Notes under the pieces: generated by a model
The model's database searches: none
Told to the model about the DNA's origin: nothing
What the model saw: the letters and a program-made list of their open reading frames with translations, nothing else
Shown: positions 31,443-39,378 of the stretch, one piece after another
How the letters are laid out: each line of letters opens with the position of its first letter
How positions within the stretch are numbered: the stretch's first letter is position 1
Assembly: GCA_019873625.1 (NCBI GenBank)
Contig: JAIOAW010000022.1
Coordinates: forward strand, 1 to 44,646
Direction: 5' to 3'
Length of the DNA stretch: 44,646 nucleotides
Source: Chloroflexota bacterium
Lineage (GTDB): Bacteria > Chloroflexota > Anaerolineae > UBA1429
Made by a program: the position numbers and the translations under genes

Positions 31443-33347
31443 TCAACCGTTCAGCGCATAGCGCCAGACGATGCCGCCCAGGCTCAGAGCATAGAGGGCC
31501 TCCGGCTGGCCGTTGCCGGCGGCGATGATGCTGATGAAACTATCGGCCCCCAAGCCCTCGGAGAAGGGTTGCCAAGTGCGCCCGCTATCTATCGAAGCAA
31601 AGATGCCGTTCCCCGTGGCCGCATAGAGTACGGCGCCGTGGTCAATCTCGCCGATCGCCAAGACCGATAGCACGTTTGCCCCCTTGGGGTCCACGCGGCT
31701 GGAGATCCACACATCCTTGGCGCGGCGCAGAGGGCGCAGGCAATAAGCGCCCGTGGCCAAAACGGCCTGGCTGGCCACCTCATCCAGCACGCCGATGGGC
31801 ATAGCGATATCCACCCAGCGGGCGTCGGTGGTCTGCGTGGTGAGTTGCTGCCAGGTCTCGCCCCCATCGCGCGAGCGCCAGAGGGCGACGCGCGCTGGCG
31901 TGTTGCCCGTACCCGGAATGTGCGTGCCAAGGAAAAGGGTGCGATCGTGGGCAAAGGCCGGGGATACGGCGATGGAGAGGATCTCTTGCCCGCCGGCGGG
32001 GGTACCCGCCTCCTGCCAGGTTTGGCCACCATCCCGGCTGGCGAGCAGTTGCCCATCCGCCGTGCCGGCCCAGGCCAAAAGGCCATCCGGCGCGAGGGCC
32101 AGGGCCTGGACGTTCTGGCGCTCACACACCAACGCCCAGGTCTCTCCCCCATCGGTAGAACGCAAGATGCCGTGCTCCTGGCCAGCCACCAAGAGGTTAT
32201 CGGGCCGATGCAAGGCCCGCCCAGAAAGGGGCAAATAGGCGTCCAAACCCGTCAAACGCCGCCAGGGGCCGCCCGAGGCCTCCTCGCGCCACAGCCCTTC
32301 TTGCGGGCCGATGGCGTAGAGGCGCCCGCCGACGGAGGCCAGGCTGGCAAAACCGCGCGCGGCCAATCCCGTCGAGATGGAGGCCCACGTCTCGCCGCCA
32401 TCGGTGGATTTCCACACGCCGGCGTCATACAACCCCGCAAGGAGCACCGGACCATCTCCCGTAAGGGAAAGGATCGTCCCCGGCAACCGGGCAGCGGGGC
32501 GCCACGTCTCCCCGGCATCGGTGGAAATCAAAACCTCCGCGCCTACGCCGGCCACCAAACGGCGACTCTCAGCGAAATCCGGCGCCACCCACAGGCAGTT
32601 GATCGGGCCTTGGCCCAAGTTCTCTTGCAGGGCCTCCCACCTGCGTCCGCCATCTCGGCTGCGGTAGAGCGTGCCCTCCTCAGTACCCGCAAAGACGGTC
32701 TGATCTTGATCGAACATCGGGCTGACGGCCAGCGCCGAGACGGTTTCTTCCGCCTCCGTAAAGCCCGTCTCGCGCCAAGCGCGGCCCCCGTTGCGCGAGA
32801 TGAATATGCCATCCGGCGTGGCGGCGAACATCGTCTCACTGCGAGACCAATCGGGCGCCGCAGCCACAGCCAGGATAGTGGCATCGCCGATGCCGAAACT
32901 ACTATCTTCCCAAGAGTTGCCCGAGTTGCGCGTAGCAAGCAGGCCCCCGCCATCCGTTGCGGCAAAGGCCGTGCCATCTTCCGAGAATTTGGGCGAGGCG
33001 AGCACGGCGGTCACTGTAGCCTTGAGTTCTTGAGGCACCAGGCCGGCCTTCCAGGTGAGGCCGAAATCCAACGAGACAAAGAGGTCCCCATCCAAGGCCC
33101 CGGCGAAGAGCGCGCCGTTAGGGGCCACGCCGATGGCGCTCAGGAGCGGCGTCGTCAACCCGCGAAGGCTCTGCGCCCAGGTTTGGCCGCCATCGCGCGA
33201 GATGAACACGCCGCAACTGGTGGCCGCCCAATAGGCCGGCACGCTCGGCACCGGCGAAATGGCCAGGCTGAAAACCGTTCCCCCGGTGGAGATAGGCCCC
33301 CGGTATTCCCAACGTTTCGTTTGAGAATCGCCTTTCGAAGCGCTCAT
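31443..33347 (-). CDS. BNR-repeat (sialidase/YCF48-like) beta-propeller protein
   Basis: A 634-residue protein made almost wholly of repeats with Asp-box cores: SRDGGQTWAQ, TRNSGNSWED, SRNGGRAWRE, SRDGGRRWEA, STDAGETWRP, STDGGETWAS, STDGGETWAL, SRDGGQTWQE, SRDGGETWQQ and SIDSGRTWQP. This predicts one or two beta-propellers as in sialidases, Ycf48 and sortilin. There is no signal peptide, so it may be cytoplasmic or exported by another route. No sialidase catalytic Arg triad or Glu is evident, so a binding or assembly role is more likely than hydrolysis. Its ATG overlaps the stop of the GroEL-like gene (ATGA), which implies coordinated synthesis. Confidence 0.83.
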   Translation of the reverse strand: MSASKGDSQTKRWEYRGPISTGGTVFSLAISPVPSVPAYWAATSCGVFISRDGGQTWAQSLRGLTTPLLSAIGVAPNGALFAGALDGDLFVSLDFGLTWKAGLVPQELKATVTAVLASPKFSEDGTAFAATDGGGLLATRNSGNSWEDSSFGIGDATILAVAAAPDWSRSETMFAATPDGIFISRNGGRAWRETGFTEAEETVSALAVSPMFDQDQTVFAGTEEGTLYRSRDGGRRWEALQENLGQGPINCLWVAPDFAESRRLVAGVGAEVLISTDAGETWRPAARLPGTILSLTGDGPVLLAGLYDAGVWKSTDGGETWASISTGLAARGFASLASVGGRLYAIGPQEGLWREEASGGPWRRLTGLDAYLPLSGRALHRPDNLLVAGQEHGILRSTDGGETWALVCERQNVQALALAPDGLLAWAGTADGQLLASRDGGQTWQEAGTPAGGQEILSIAVSPAFAHDRTLFLGTHIPGTGNTPARVALWRSRDGGETWQQLTTQTTDARWVDIAMPIGVLDEVASQAVLATGAYCLRPLRRAKDVWISSRVDPKGANVLSVLAIGEIDHGAVLYAATGNGIFASIDSGRTWQPFSEGLGADSFISIIAAGNGQPEALYALSLGGIVWRYALNG

Positions 33348-34948
33348 GGCGACATACTCTCCTGTGGTTTGCGGTGTAGAACAAGGGCGTCGGTCGTGAG
33401 GAGCATCAGCGCGCCGCTCACGGCCTGTTGGAGCGCACGTTTGACCACCATCGCTGGGTCGGCGATGCCCGCAGCGATCATATCCACGATCTGCTGAGTG
33501 CGCACGTCGAACCCGTAGCCGGGGCCGGCGCGGCGGGCATCGGCGATGACCACGGGCGGGTAAGCGCCGCTGTTCTGGGCAATACAGCGCATCGGCTCCT
33601 CCAGCGCCCGCGCCAAGATGCGCACGCCGATGGCCTCATCCTCATCCTCCACCGGTGTGGCCTCCACGGCGGGGATGCAGGCCAAATAGGCCGCCCCGCC
33701 GCCCGGCACGATGCCGCTTTCCATCCCGGCCACCACCGTCTTCATCGCCTGCTCGGCGAGTTCCCGCAGCGCGTTGCGTTCTTGGCTGGTGAGCGCGCCG
33801 ATGCGCAACTCGGCCACGCCCGCCGAAAAGTGGGTGATCAACTCGCGGAGCGTCTCGCGCTCTTCTTTATCGTGCGTTTCGCGGGCGCGCTGGCGCAGTT
33901 TTTTGACGCGCTCGTTCATCGCCGCTTTATCGCCATGGCCGCCGATGATCATAAAGTACTCCGCCGTAGAGATCACGCGGTCGGCTCGGCCGAAATCCTC
34001 GATGGTGATCGCCTCCGGCGAATGGCCGGTGCGATCCGACAAGGGGCGCCCACCCGTCAGGAGGGCGATATTCTCGATCGTCCCACGGCGCAGGTCTCCA
34101 ATGGGCTTGAGGTTTGTGGCGCAGGAGCGGATGATGCCCCGCTCGTTGTTGGCCACCATCACGCCGATGGCCTTATCGGAGACGATGCGGCAGATGATGA
34201 ACACCGACTTGCCCCCCGCGCGGTAGACCACCTCCAGCGCGTGCTGCATACTCTCGGCCGTCTCAAAGTTCAAATCCCCCACGAGGACGTAGGGCTGCTC
34301 GAGAACGGCCACACGGCGCGTCTGGTCGGTGATGAGGTATGGAGAGACGTAACTCCCCCTGAAGCGCGCCCCTTGGTGATAAACGCGGTCATGCGTCGTG
34401 GAGACGTACGGCTCGATGACGACGCTCGCCACCGGCCCGAGGACGTCATAAATCTCCCCCAAGAGCCGGCCGATCTCCGCATCGCCGATGGCGGCAGTGG
34501 CCACCGCCGCGATGCGCTCTTCGCCCTCCAAAGGGATGGCCATTTCATCCAAAGCCTTGAGGGCCACCTCGGTGGCCTTCTCGATGCCTCGCTTGAGCAT
34601 CATCGCGTTGGCGCCGGCGGCGATCATCCGCTGCATCTCGCGGGCCACGGCCAAGGCCAGCACGGCGGCGGTGGCGCTCCCATCGCCCACTTCCTCGCGC
34701 ATATGCCACACGAGGTGGCGCATCATCATCGCGCCTACATCTTCGACGCGATCGGGCAGTTGGATGATGCGCCGCACGATGGTGGCGCCGTCGGTGAGGA
34801 TTTCGGGGTTGGTGGTCATATCGCGGGCGTTGACGATGTTGCCGCCCACCGGGCCGAGGGTGAGGGCAAGAAGCCTCGCCATAGATTCAAAGCCTCGGAG
34901 CATCCCGACGCGGCCCTTTTCTCCCAAGACCACATCTGGTTTAGGCAT
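33344..34948 (-). CDS. divergent GroEL-like group I chaperonin paralogue
   Basis: A 534-residue protein alignable along GroEL. Kept: LGPVGGNIV, TDGATIV (Asp53, GroEL Asp52), EVGDGSATAAVLA (Asp89, GroEL Asp87, with DGTTT changed to DGSAT), LKRGIEKA, IGDLRRGTIENIALLTGG and GIVPGGGAAYL. Changed: the residue matching catalytic Asp398 is Gln400 (LAEQAMKT against VEDALHAT), and the GGM tail is missing. In GroEL, loss of Asp398 nearly stops ATP hydrolysis but not binding, so this paralogue may be a slow or non-cycling cage or hold a special client. No groES is adjacent; the coupled downstream gene encodes a beta-propeller protein. A good promoter is at 35000-35028. Confidence 0.87.
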   Translation of the reverse strand: MPKPDVVLGEKGRVGMLRGFESMARLLALTLGPVGGNIVNARDMTTNPEILTDGATIVRRIIQLPDRVEDVGAMMMRHLVWHMREEVGDGSATAAVLALAVAREMQRMIAAGANAMMLKRGIEKATEVALKALDEMAIPLEGEERIAAVATAAIGDAEIGRLLGEIYDVLGPVASVVIEPYVSTTHDRVYHQGARFRGSYVSPYLITDQTRRVAVLEQPYVLVGDLNFETAESMQHALEVVYRAGGKSVFIICRIVSDKAIGVMVANNERGIIRSCATNLKPIGDLRRGTIENIALLTGGRPLSDRTGHSPEAITIEDFGRADRVISTAEYFMIIGGHGDKAAMNERVKKLRQRARETHDKEERETLRELITHFSAGVAELRIGALTSQERNALRELAEQAMKTVVAGMESGIVPGGGAAYLACIPAVEATPVEDEDEAIGVRILARALEEPMRCIAQNSGAYPPVVIADARRAGPGYGFDVRTQQIVDMIAAGIADPAMVVKRALQQAVSGALMLLTTDALVLHRKPQESMSP

Positions 34949-34999
34949 ACGTCACCTCGTCATGGCCTCCTATTCACGTTTTGGTCGCGGCAGGCCAAA

Positions 35000-35028
35000 A
35001 GTATACCATCAAACCCCCTGATCGCCAA
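35000..35028 (-). promoter_or_regulatory. promoter of the GroEL-like/BNR operon
   Basis: Minus-strand TTGGCG (35028-35023) and TATACT (35005-35000) are 17 bases apart, 51 bases before the ATG. No CIRCE inverted repeat (TTAGCACTC-type) is seen, so it is not under classical HrcA control. Confidence 0.65.
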
Positions 35029-35043
35029 TGTAGGCCAAAATGC

Positions 35044-36180
35044 CTAGGCATAGCGCGCCCTTGGGCACTGCCCCAACGTTTGGATGGCATACATCGCGGC
35101 ACGCAGGCCCTCCAGTTTGCTGCCGGGGTTCACGCTGCCCGCCGTATCCACCACCAGGCCGCCGTCATAGCCCACGGCGCGGATATCTCGCGCGACGGCC
35201 TCGGCGATCTCCTGCGGGGTGCCCCGCGCGAAGGTAAAGGGCGGCAGGCAGCCATAGATGACCGTCCGCGGCATCGCGGCGCGGATGACCTCCGGCCGCA
35301 CCGTAGGGCCAAAGTTACAGCCGTGTAGCCGGCAGCGCGCCAAAAGTGGCAGAAGGTGCGTCATCTCGCTATCGGAATGCTGATAGCGATAGTCCTCCTC
35401 ATCCGGGCAAAAGGCGGAAAAGACGTGCTCCAAAATGGGCAGGCCAAAGCGCTCGTAAAGGCGCGGGTTGAGCATCGCACAGTGGTCGTCGGCAAAGGCA
35501 AAGCCGCGCATCGGGGCATCGGTGGCCCGGCGCAAGAGCGTGCACAGTTCCACGATCTTTTCGGCGAGGAGATCGCGAAAGCGCTCCATCACGGCGGGGG
35601 CATCTATCAGCCAGAGGATGACGTTCTCCACCCCGCAAATGGACATCGCCGCCGTCACCGGCCCACGGATGCCCCCGCCCAACTTGGGGTCTTGGCCGTA
35701 CTCGGTGCGCAACCGATGGAGCGCCTCAAAAAACCCCTCGGGGAAAACGATATCGGCCAAGTTCAGCGAGGAGACGTACTCCATCCGTTCTTCGAGGTCG
35801 CGGATCGTCGGCACGCTCTCCACCACCCAATCGGCCCCGCCGATTTCCTCCGAGCCGGGGACGCTCACGATGGGCGAACCAAAGATCTCCTCGATGCGCT
35901 TGGGGCGGGGCAGTTGGTGCTCCGGCGGGATAAAGAACTCGGGCAGAATCCGCCTCCCCACGATTTCCTCGGCCTTGTCGTTATACAAGCGGTTTAGGCG
36001 CACGTGGATATCAGGATCTCGGTAATAGCGCGGGTCGCGCGGTATGCCCAGTTCCTCCCACAGGCAGCCCTCCGTCGTGGTCAACGTCATAGGCGCCTGG
36101 GGGTTCTCGGGCGAAAAGGGGTCGCGCAAGGCGATGGCGTTATCCTGCCAAAAGCGCTCCAGGTCCACAGGCAAAAGCAT
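35044..36180 (-). CDS. uroporphyrinogen decarboxylase-superfamily protein (not HemE)
   Basis: A 378-residue TIM-barrel protein of the URO-D/methyltransferase superfamily. Features are LGGGIRGPVTAAMSICG, FADDHCAMLNPRLYERF, HSDSEMTHLLPLLA and HGCNFGPTV, whose His-x-Cys may bind zinc as in methyltransferase members (MtaA-like). The HemE N-terminal RQAGRY motif is missing, so heme synthesis is unlikely. It begins two bases after the stop of an isomerase-like gene and is translationally coupled. Similar proteins recur in carbohydrate gene clusters of Chloroflexi and Planctomycetes without a proven reaction; methyl-group or sugar-acid chemistry is possible. Confidence 0.75.
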   Translation of the reverse strand: MLLPVDLERFWQDNAIALRDPFSPENPQAPMTLTTTEGCLWEELGIPRDPRYYRDPDIHVRLNRLYNDKAEEIVGRRILPEFFIPPEHQLPRPKRIEEIFGSPIVSVPGSEEIGGADWVVESVPTIRDLEERMEYVSSLNLADIVFPEGFFEALHRLRTEYGQDPKLGGGIRGPVTAAMSICGVENVILWLIDAPAVMERFRDLLAEKIVELCTLLRRATDAPMRGFAFADDHCAMLNPRLYERFGLPILEHVFSAFCPDEEDYRYQHSDSEMTHLLPLLARCRLHGCNFGPTVRPEVIRAAMPRTVIYGCLPPFTFARGTPQEIAEAVARDIRAVGYDGGLVVDTAGSVNPGSKLEGLRAAMYAIQTLGQCPRARYA

Positions 36181-36182
36181 CG

Positions 36183-36953
36183 CTAGACCTGTGCCACCAT
36201 CTCGCGGTAGAGCGCGGCATAGAGCGCGATGACCTTTCGCTCGCCCCCCTCGTGGTACGTCTCCTCGAGCGAAAGGTAGTAAGGGTAGCCCATCGCCTTG
36301 AGGAGGCGGAACAACTCCTTATAGGGGAAAGACGGGTCTTCCAACTCGTGCAGGTGGACGTGGCGGACGTAATCCTGCACCTGGCCGAAGGTGTAGGCCA
36401 CCGAGCCGTTGACCAGGTCTCGCGGGTCACAGTTGTAGTTAATCCAGACGTTGGGATGGTTGGCGACCTTGACGGCGCCTAGGGCATATTCCCAATAGTA
36501 GAACTCGCCGTGCATCTCCAGGAGGATGTTCACGCCCGACCCTTCGGCATACTCGCCGCAGGCGCGGAGAGATTCGCCCACATAACGCACCACATCCATC
36601 TTGGGCACGCCGGGCGGGAAATCGTTTCCAAAGGTGCGCACCCCCGGGCAGCCCAAGTCATGCGCCAAATCCACATAGCGTTTGACGCGTTCGATCGCCT
36701 TCTGGCGTTCCTTGGGGTCGGGCGAGTCGAACCGTTGGCTGGTAGAAAGGCAAGAAACGGCAATCCCCGCGTTATCCAAGAGCGCCTTGACGCGGCGGCG
36801 CTCCTGTGGGGGCATCTCCAATTCCACGCCGTGCTTCTGGTTTGCCTCACAGCGGAACTCGACGGCCTCTAGGCCGCAGGCCGGCAGGAGTTCGAGGAGG
36901 TCCTGCAACGTGAAATCGGCCCCGATGGAATAGGTATCTAACCCGAGTTTCAT
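36183..36953 (-). CDS. sugar phosphate isomerase/epimerase-like TIM-barrel protein
   Basis: A 256-residue xylose-isomerase-like (AP endonuclease 2 superfamily) barrel. It starts MKLGLDTYSIGADFTLQDLL; VEFRCEANQ, ILLEMHGEFYYWE (Glu), NYNCDPRDL (Asp), VHLHELED (His) and SLEETYHEGG (Glu) supply the usual metal-binding set. The start at 36953 has AAAGGAG five bases upstream; a longer frame of 15 codons is ignored. It lies two bases before the URO-D-like gene. The substrate is unknown; it is less like IolO than the gene at 5825. Confidence 0.8.
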   Translation of the reverse strand: MKLGLDTYSIGADFTLQDLLELLPACGLEAVEFRCEANQKHGVELEMPPQERRRVKALLDNAGIAVSCLSTSQRFDSPDPKERQKAIERVKRYVDLAHDLGCPGVRTFGNDFPPGVPKMDVVRYVGESLRACGEYAEGSGVNILLEMHGEFYYWEYALGAVKVANHPNVWINYNCDPRDLVNGSVAYTFGQVQDYVRHVHLHELEDPSFPYKELFRLLKAMGYPYYLSLEETYHEGGERKVIALYAALYREMVAQV

Positions 36954-37054
36954 CGCGCTCCTTTCAAGAGGGTCTAAACGGCAAAGGAGATTGTGCACCG
37001 CAAAGGCCCCAAACGCAAGTGCCGCGTGCGCTAGCGAACCGAGGGCCTATGCGG

Positions 37055-37060
37055 TATACT
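37055..37060 (+). promoter_or_regulatory. -10 box of the rightward isomerase-like gene
   Basis: TATACT lies 49 bases before the ATG at 37109; the -35 region (TAGCGA at 17 bases) is weak. Confidence 0.4.
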
Positions 37061-37108
37061 CTTTAGGGTTCAGGCGCGCCGGCGCCAATCTATCTACGGG
37101 AGGTTGCG

Positions 37109-37843
37109 ATGAGAATCGGTGTCATTTCGTATCTCTTGCGGCACCACGATACCCCCACGGCGATGGCCTTTTTGCGGGATATCGGCTTTTCCTACGTCGA
37201 ACTGGACTTTCGCCATGCGGATGGCCTGACGGATTACCACAAACAGGATGCCCTCGGCGGCGCCCGCGCGCGGGAGATTTGTTTTCAGTACGGCATCGCG
37301 CCCATGGCCTATTGCGTAGGGGGCCTGAACAAGAGCCACCTGCCCGATCTGCGGCGTGCCTTCGAGTTCGCCAAAGGGTTGGGCGTGGAGGTGATGGTGG
37401 GCGTCCTCGACCCCGACATCCTCCCCCAGTTGGACGCCCTCTGCCGAGAGTATCGCATCTATTACGCCATCGAGAACCATCGCGGCAACGTGTTCGAGGC
37501 GGCGGAGACGATGCTCGAGGCCGTCAAGCCCTATTCCAAGTACATCGGTTTCAACCCGGATACGGGGCATTTTGCCGCGGCCGGCCTGGTGCCCGTCGAG
37601 GAGGTGCGGAAACTGGCCGGGCGCATCTACCACGTGCATTTCAAAGATTCCGACCAGCGCGCGCCCCTCGGCTCGGGCACGGCGGACCTGCCGGCAGTGC
37701 TCGCCGAACTCAAACGCCAGGGGTATGACCGGCTCCTCTCCATCGAGCATTACGAGTACCAGGGGATTGACGACGAGACCCTGCGCCGGGGCCTGAAGCA
37801 GGCCCTAGAATGGGCCAAGGAGTGGGACGCCAAAACGGGGTGA
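37109..37843 (+). CDS. sugar phosphate isomerase/epimerase-like TIM-barrel protein
   Basis: A 244-residue xylose-isomerase-like barrel: MRIGVISYLL, YVELDFRHADGL, YYAIENHRGNV (Glu), GFNPDTGHFAAAG (Asp and His), IYHVHFKDSD (His) and LLSIEHYEYQG (Glu) form the expected divalent-metal site. GGGAGG is a few bases before the ATG. It is divergent from the other isomerase-like gene and URO-D-like gene, so the three may share control from the 155-base region between them. It ends seven bases from a convergent gene. The substrate is unknown. Confidence 0.82.
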   Translation: MRIGVISYLLRHHDTPTAMAFLRDIGFSYVELDFRHADGLTDYHKQDALGGARAREICFQYGIAPMAYCVGGLNKSHLPDLRRAFEFAKGLGVEVMVGVLDPDILPQLDALCREYRIYYAIENHRGNVFEAAETMLEAVKPYSKYIGFNPDTGHFAAAGLVPVEEVRKLAGRIYHVHFKDSDQRAPLGSGTADLPAVLAELKRQGYDRLLSIEHYEYQGIDDETLRRGLKQALEWAKEWDAKTG

Positions 37844-37850
37844 GGCGAGA

Positions 37851-39368
37851 TCACAGCGCCCCTGCCGCCGCCATATAAATGACCGCATAGAGGAGATACG
37901 CCGCATTGGCCGCCCCGGCTACGGCGAGGTAGGCCAGTGCGGCGCGGCCTTTGGGCACCTGGGCGCGCGCCTGCCGCCACACAAAGAGCAAGAGGCTCAC
38001 GCCCCCCAAGGCCGAAAGCGCCAAGAGAGGCACAGCCACCAGGGTGCCCACCCCCACCGTGAGGGCGATGAGGAGCACGGCGAGCGCCCCCACGAGCACG
38101 TTGCTGATGGGGTAAAGAAAGGCCCACCCCAGCGCCTCCCGCCAAAAGGCGAAGGAGCGCCAAGAGAGGGTTGCCCCCAAAAGGCGCGGCATCAGGAGCC
38201 GCCAAGAGACGGCCCACAACCCCAACGCCACCAAGATGCTCAGCGGCCCCGTGAGGGCCAGGAGAAGACGCTGGGTATTCTGGCGCCGGAGGGTTTGCAC
38301 CGTCCCCTCGGTGAGGTGATCCACCGCGGTGATGGCGACATCCTCCGAAGCGTTGCTCTCCAAATAGGTTACCCGCCAGATGCGCCTCTCTTGGCTCACG
38401 GCCTCATCCACCGCGTAGGCAGGGCGGTGGGCACCCATAATGCGCGGCGCATAGGAATTCAGCCCATAGCGCACATAGCCCGAAAGGTCCTCGCCGAGGG
38501 CGGGGTAGCGGAGGGTAAAATCCATCCCGGCGGGCGCTATGACGTACAGCCGCGTGAGGGCGATGGGCCTTGCCCATCCCGCGCCCGTCCCCAACGGGTA
38601 GCGATACGTTGGCCCCTCCGCAGAAAGGGCCAAGGCCGTGGCCCAGTGCAGGTGCAAGCCTCGGTGCTCCCGACGCGAAGCGCTCTCGGCGGGCGCTGTA
38701 CCCGCCGCAGCGTGTTGAGGTTGAGTGCGCAGGGTAACGACGGCGATCTTTTGGCCGCGCAGGCGCTCCAGAGTTTGGCGCGCAGAGGGATCGAGGCCCG
38801 CAGTGCGGATGAGGGATTCCAAATCGGTGGCCAGGCCCGTGGCATAGATGGCCACGCGGGTGCTCTCCGTCTCAAACACGGCCTCCGGCATCGGTTCGCC
38901 CAGAGCGCTGCAACCACTGCTCAAGAGCGCGAGCCAAATCGGCCAAGACCAGCCGCCGTTGACGAACAGCGTGCCGAGGAGGAGCGCTAGGCGCACATCG
39001 CGCGCATAGCCGGCGGCCTGCCGGGCCGATTGTCTGATGGCCGCGTCGAGGTTATGCGTCAGGGCCTCTTCAAACGCATCGAGCGTCTCTTCGCTCGCCG
39101 CGAACTGGCCGGCCTCCACCCCTAAGGGCACCACAAAAGAGACCTCCTGCGCGGACTCGCCCGCATCGAGGAGGGAGATAAAGAGGTCCACCGTCGCGCG
39201 CTGGGTGCTCTCTAGCCTCACCACGGCGATTTGGTGCCCTTCGGAGAGCATGGCCCACACAGAACGATCGGCCACGACACAACCATCCGCTGCGGCCGGC
39301 TGGGCCTGCCAGAGCATAGCCAGCACGGCCAGGGCTATCACCAAGCGCAAATACGTTCGGTTGGGCAT
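37851..39368 (-). CDS. exported protein with C-terminal membrane domain, function unknown
   Basis: A 505-residue protein. A signal peptide (1-27, ending PAAADG) is followed by an exported region of about 330 residues, with a possible transmembrane or hydrophobic stretch near 125-155, and four or five membrane segments from about 365 to the end. The start of the mature part (DGCVVADRSVWAMLSEGHQIAVVRLE, then VDLFISL and SFVVPLGVEAGQF) recalls DUF2330-type proteins, which I cannot confirm. AGGAGGGGG precedes the ATG. It is the last gene of the dnaJ-prmA-rsmE operon, 10 bases after rsmE. Confidence 0.6.
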   Translation of the reverse strand: MPNRTYLRLVIALAVLAMLWQAQPAAADGCVVADRSVWAMLSEGHQIAVVRLESTQRATVDLFISLLDAGESAQEVSFVVPLGVEAGQFAASEETLDAFEEALTHNLDAAIRQSARQAAGYARDVRLALLLGTLFVNGGWSWPIWLALLSSGCSALGEPMPEAVFETESTRVAIYATGLATDLESLIRTAGLDPSARQTLERLRGQKIAVVTLRTQPQHAAAGTAPAESASRREHRGLHLHWATALALSAEGPTYRYPLGTGAGWARPIALTRLYVIAPAGMDFTLRYPALGEDLSGYVRYGLNSYAPRIMGAHRPAYAVDEAVSQERRIWRVTYLESNASEDVAITAVDHLTEGTVQTLRRQNTQRLLLALTGPLSILVALGLWAVSWRLLMPRLLGATLSWRSFAFWREALGWAFLYPISNVLVGALAVLLIALTVGVGTLVAVPLLALSALGGVSLLLFVWRQARAQVPKGRAALAYLAVAGAANAAYLLYAVIYMAAAGAL

Positions 39369-39378
39369 CTTCCCCCTC

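Noticed and set aside
31845-33497. A 550-codon open frame opposite the beta-propeller gene
   Set aside because: The opposite strand has ten clear BNR boxes; this frame has no recognisable motif and no ribosome site.
34948-35044. CIRCE/HrcA element before the GroEL-like gene
   Set aside because: No TTAGCACTC-N9-GAGTGCTAA-like inverted repeat is present.
33428-35047. A 539-codon open frame opposite the GroEL-like gene
   Set aside because: It mirrors a clear chaperonin gene, is rich in His, Ala, Gly and Arg without domain motifs, and is explained by GC-rich codon use on the other strand.
35044-36180. URO-D-like gene as hemE
   Set aside because: The RQAGRY substrate motif is absent and no other heme gene is near.
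36183-37843. The two isomerase-like proteins as inositol-pathway IolE or IolO
   Set aside because: Their motifs differ from the IolO-like protein at 5825-6634 and they are 25 kb from the inositol operon without the operator palindrome.
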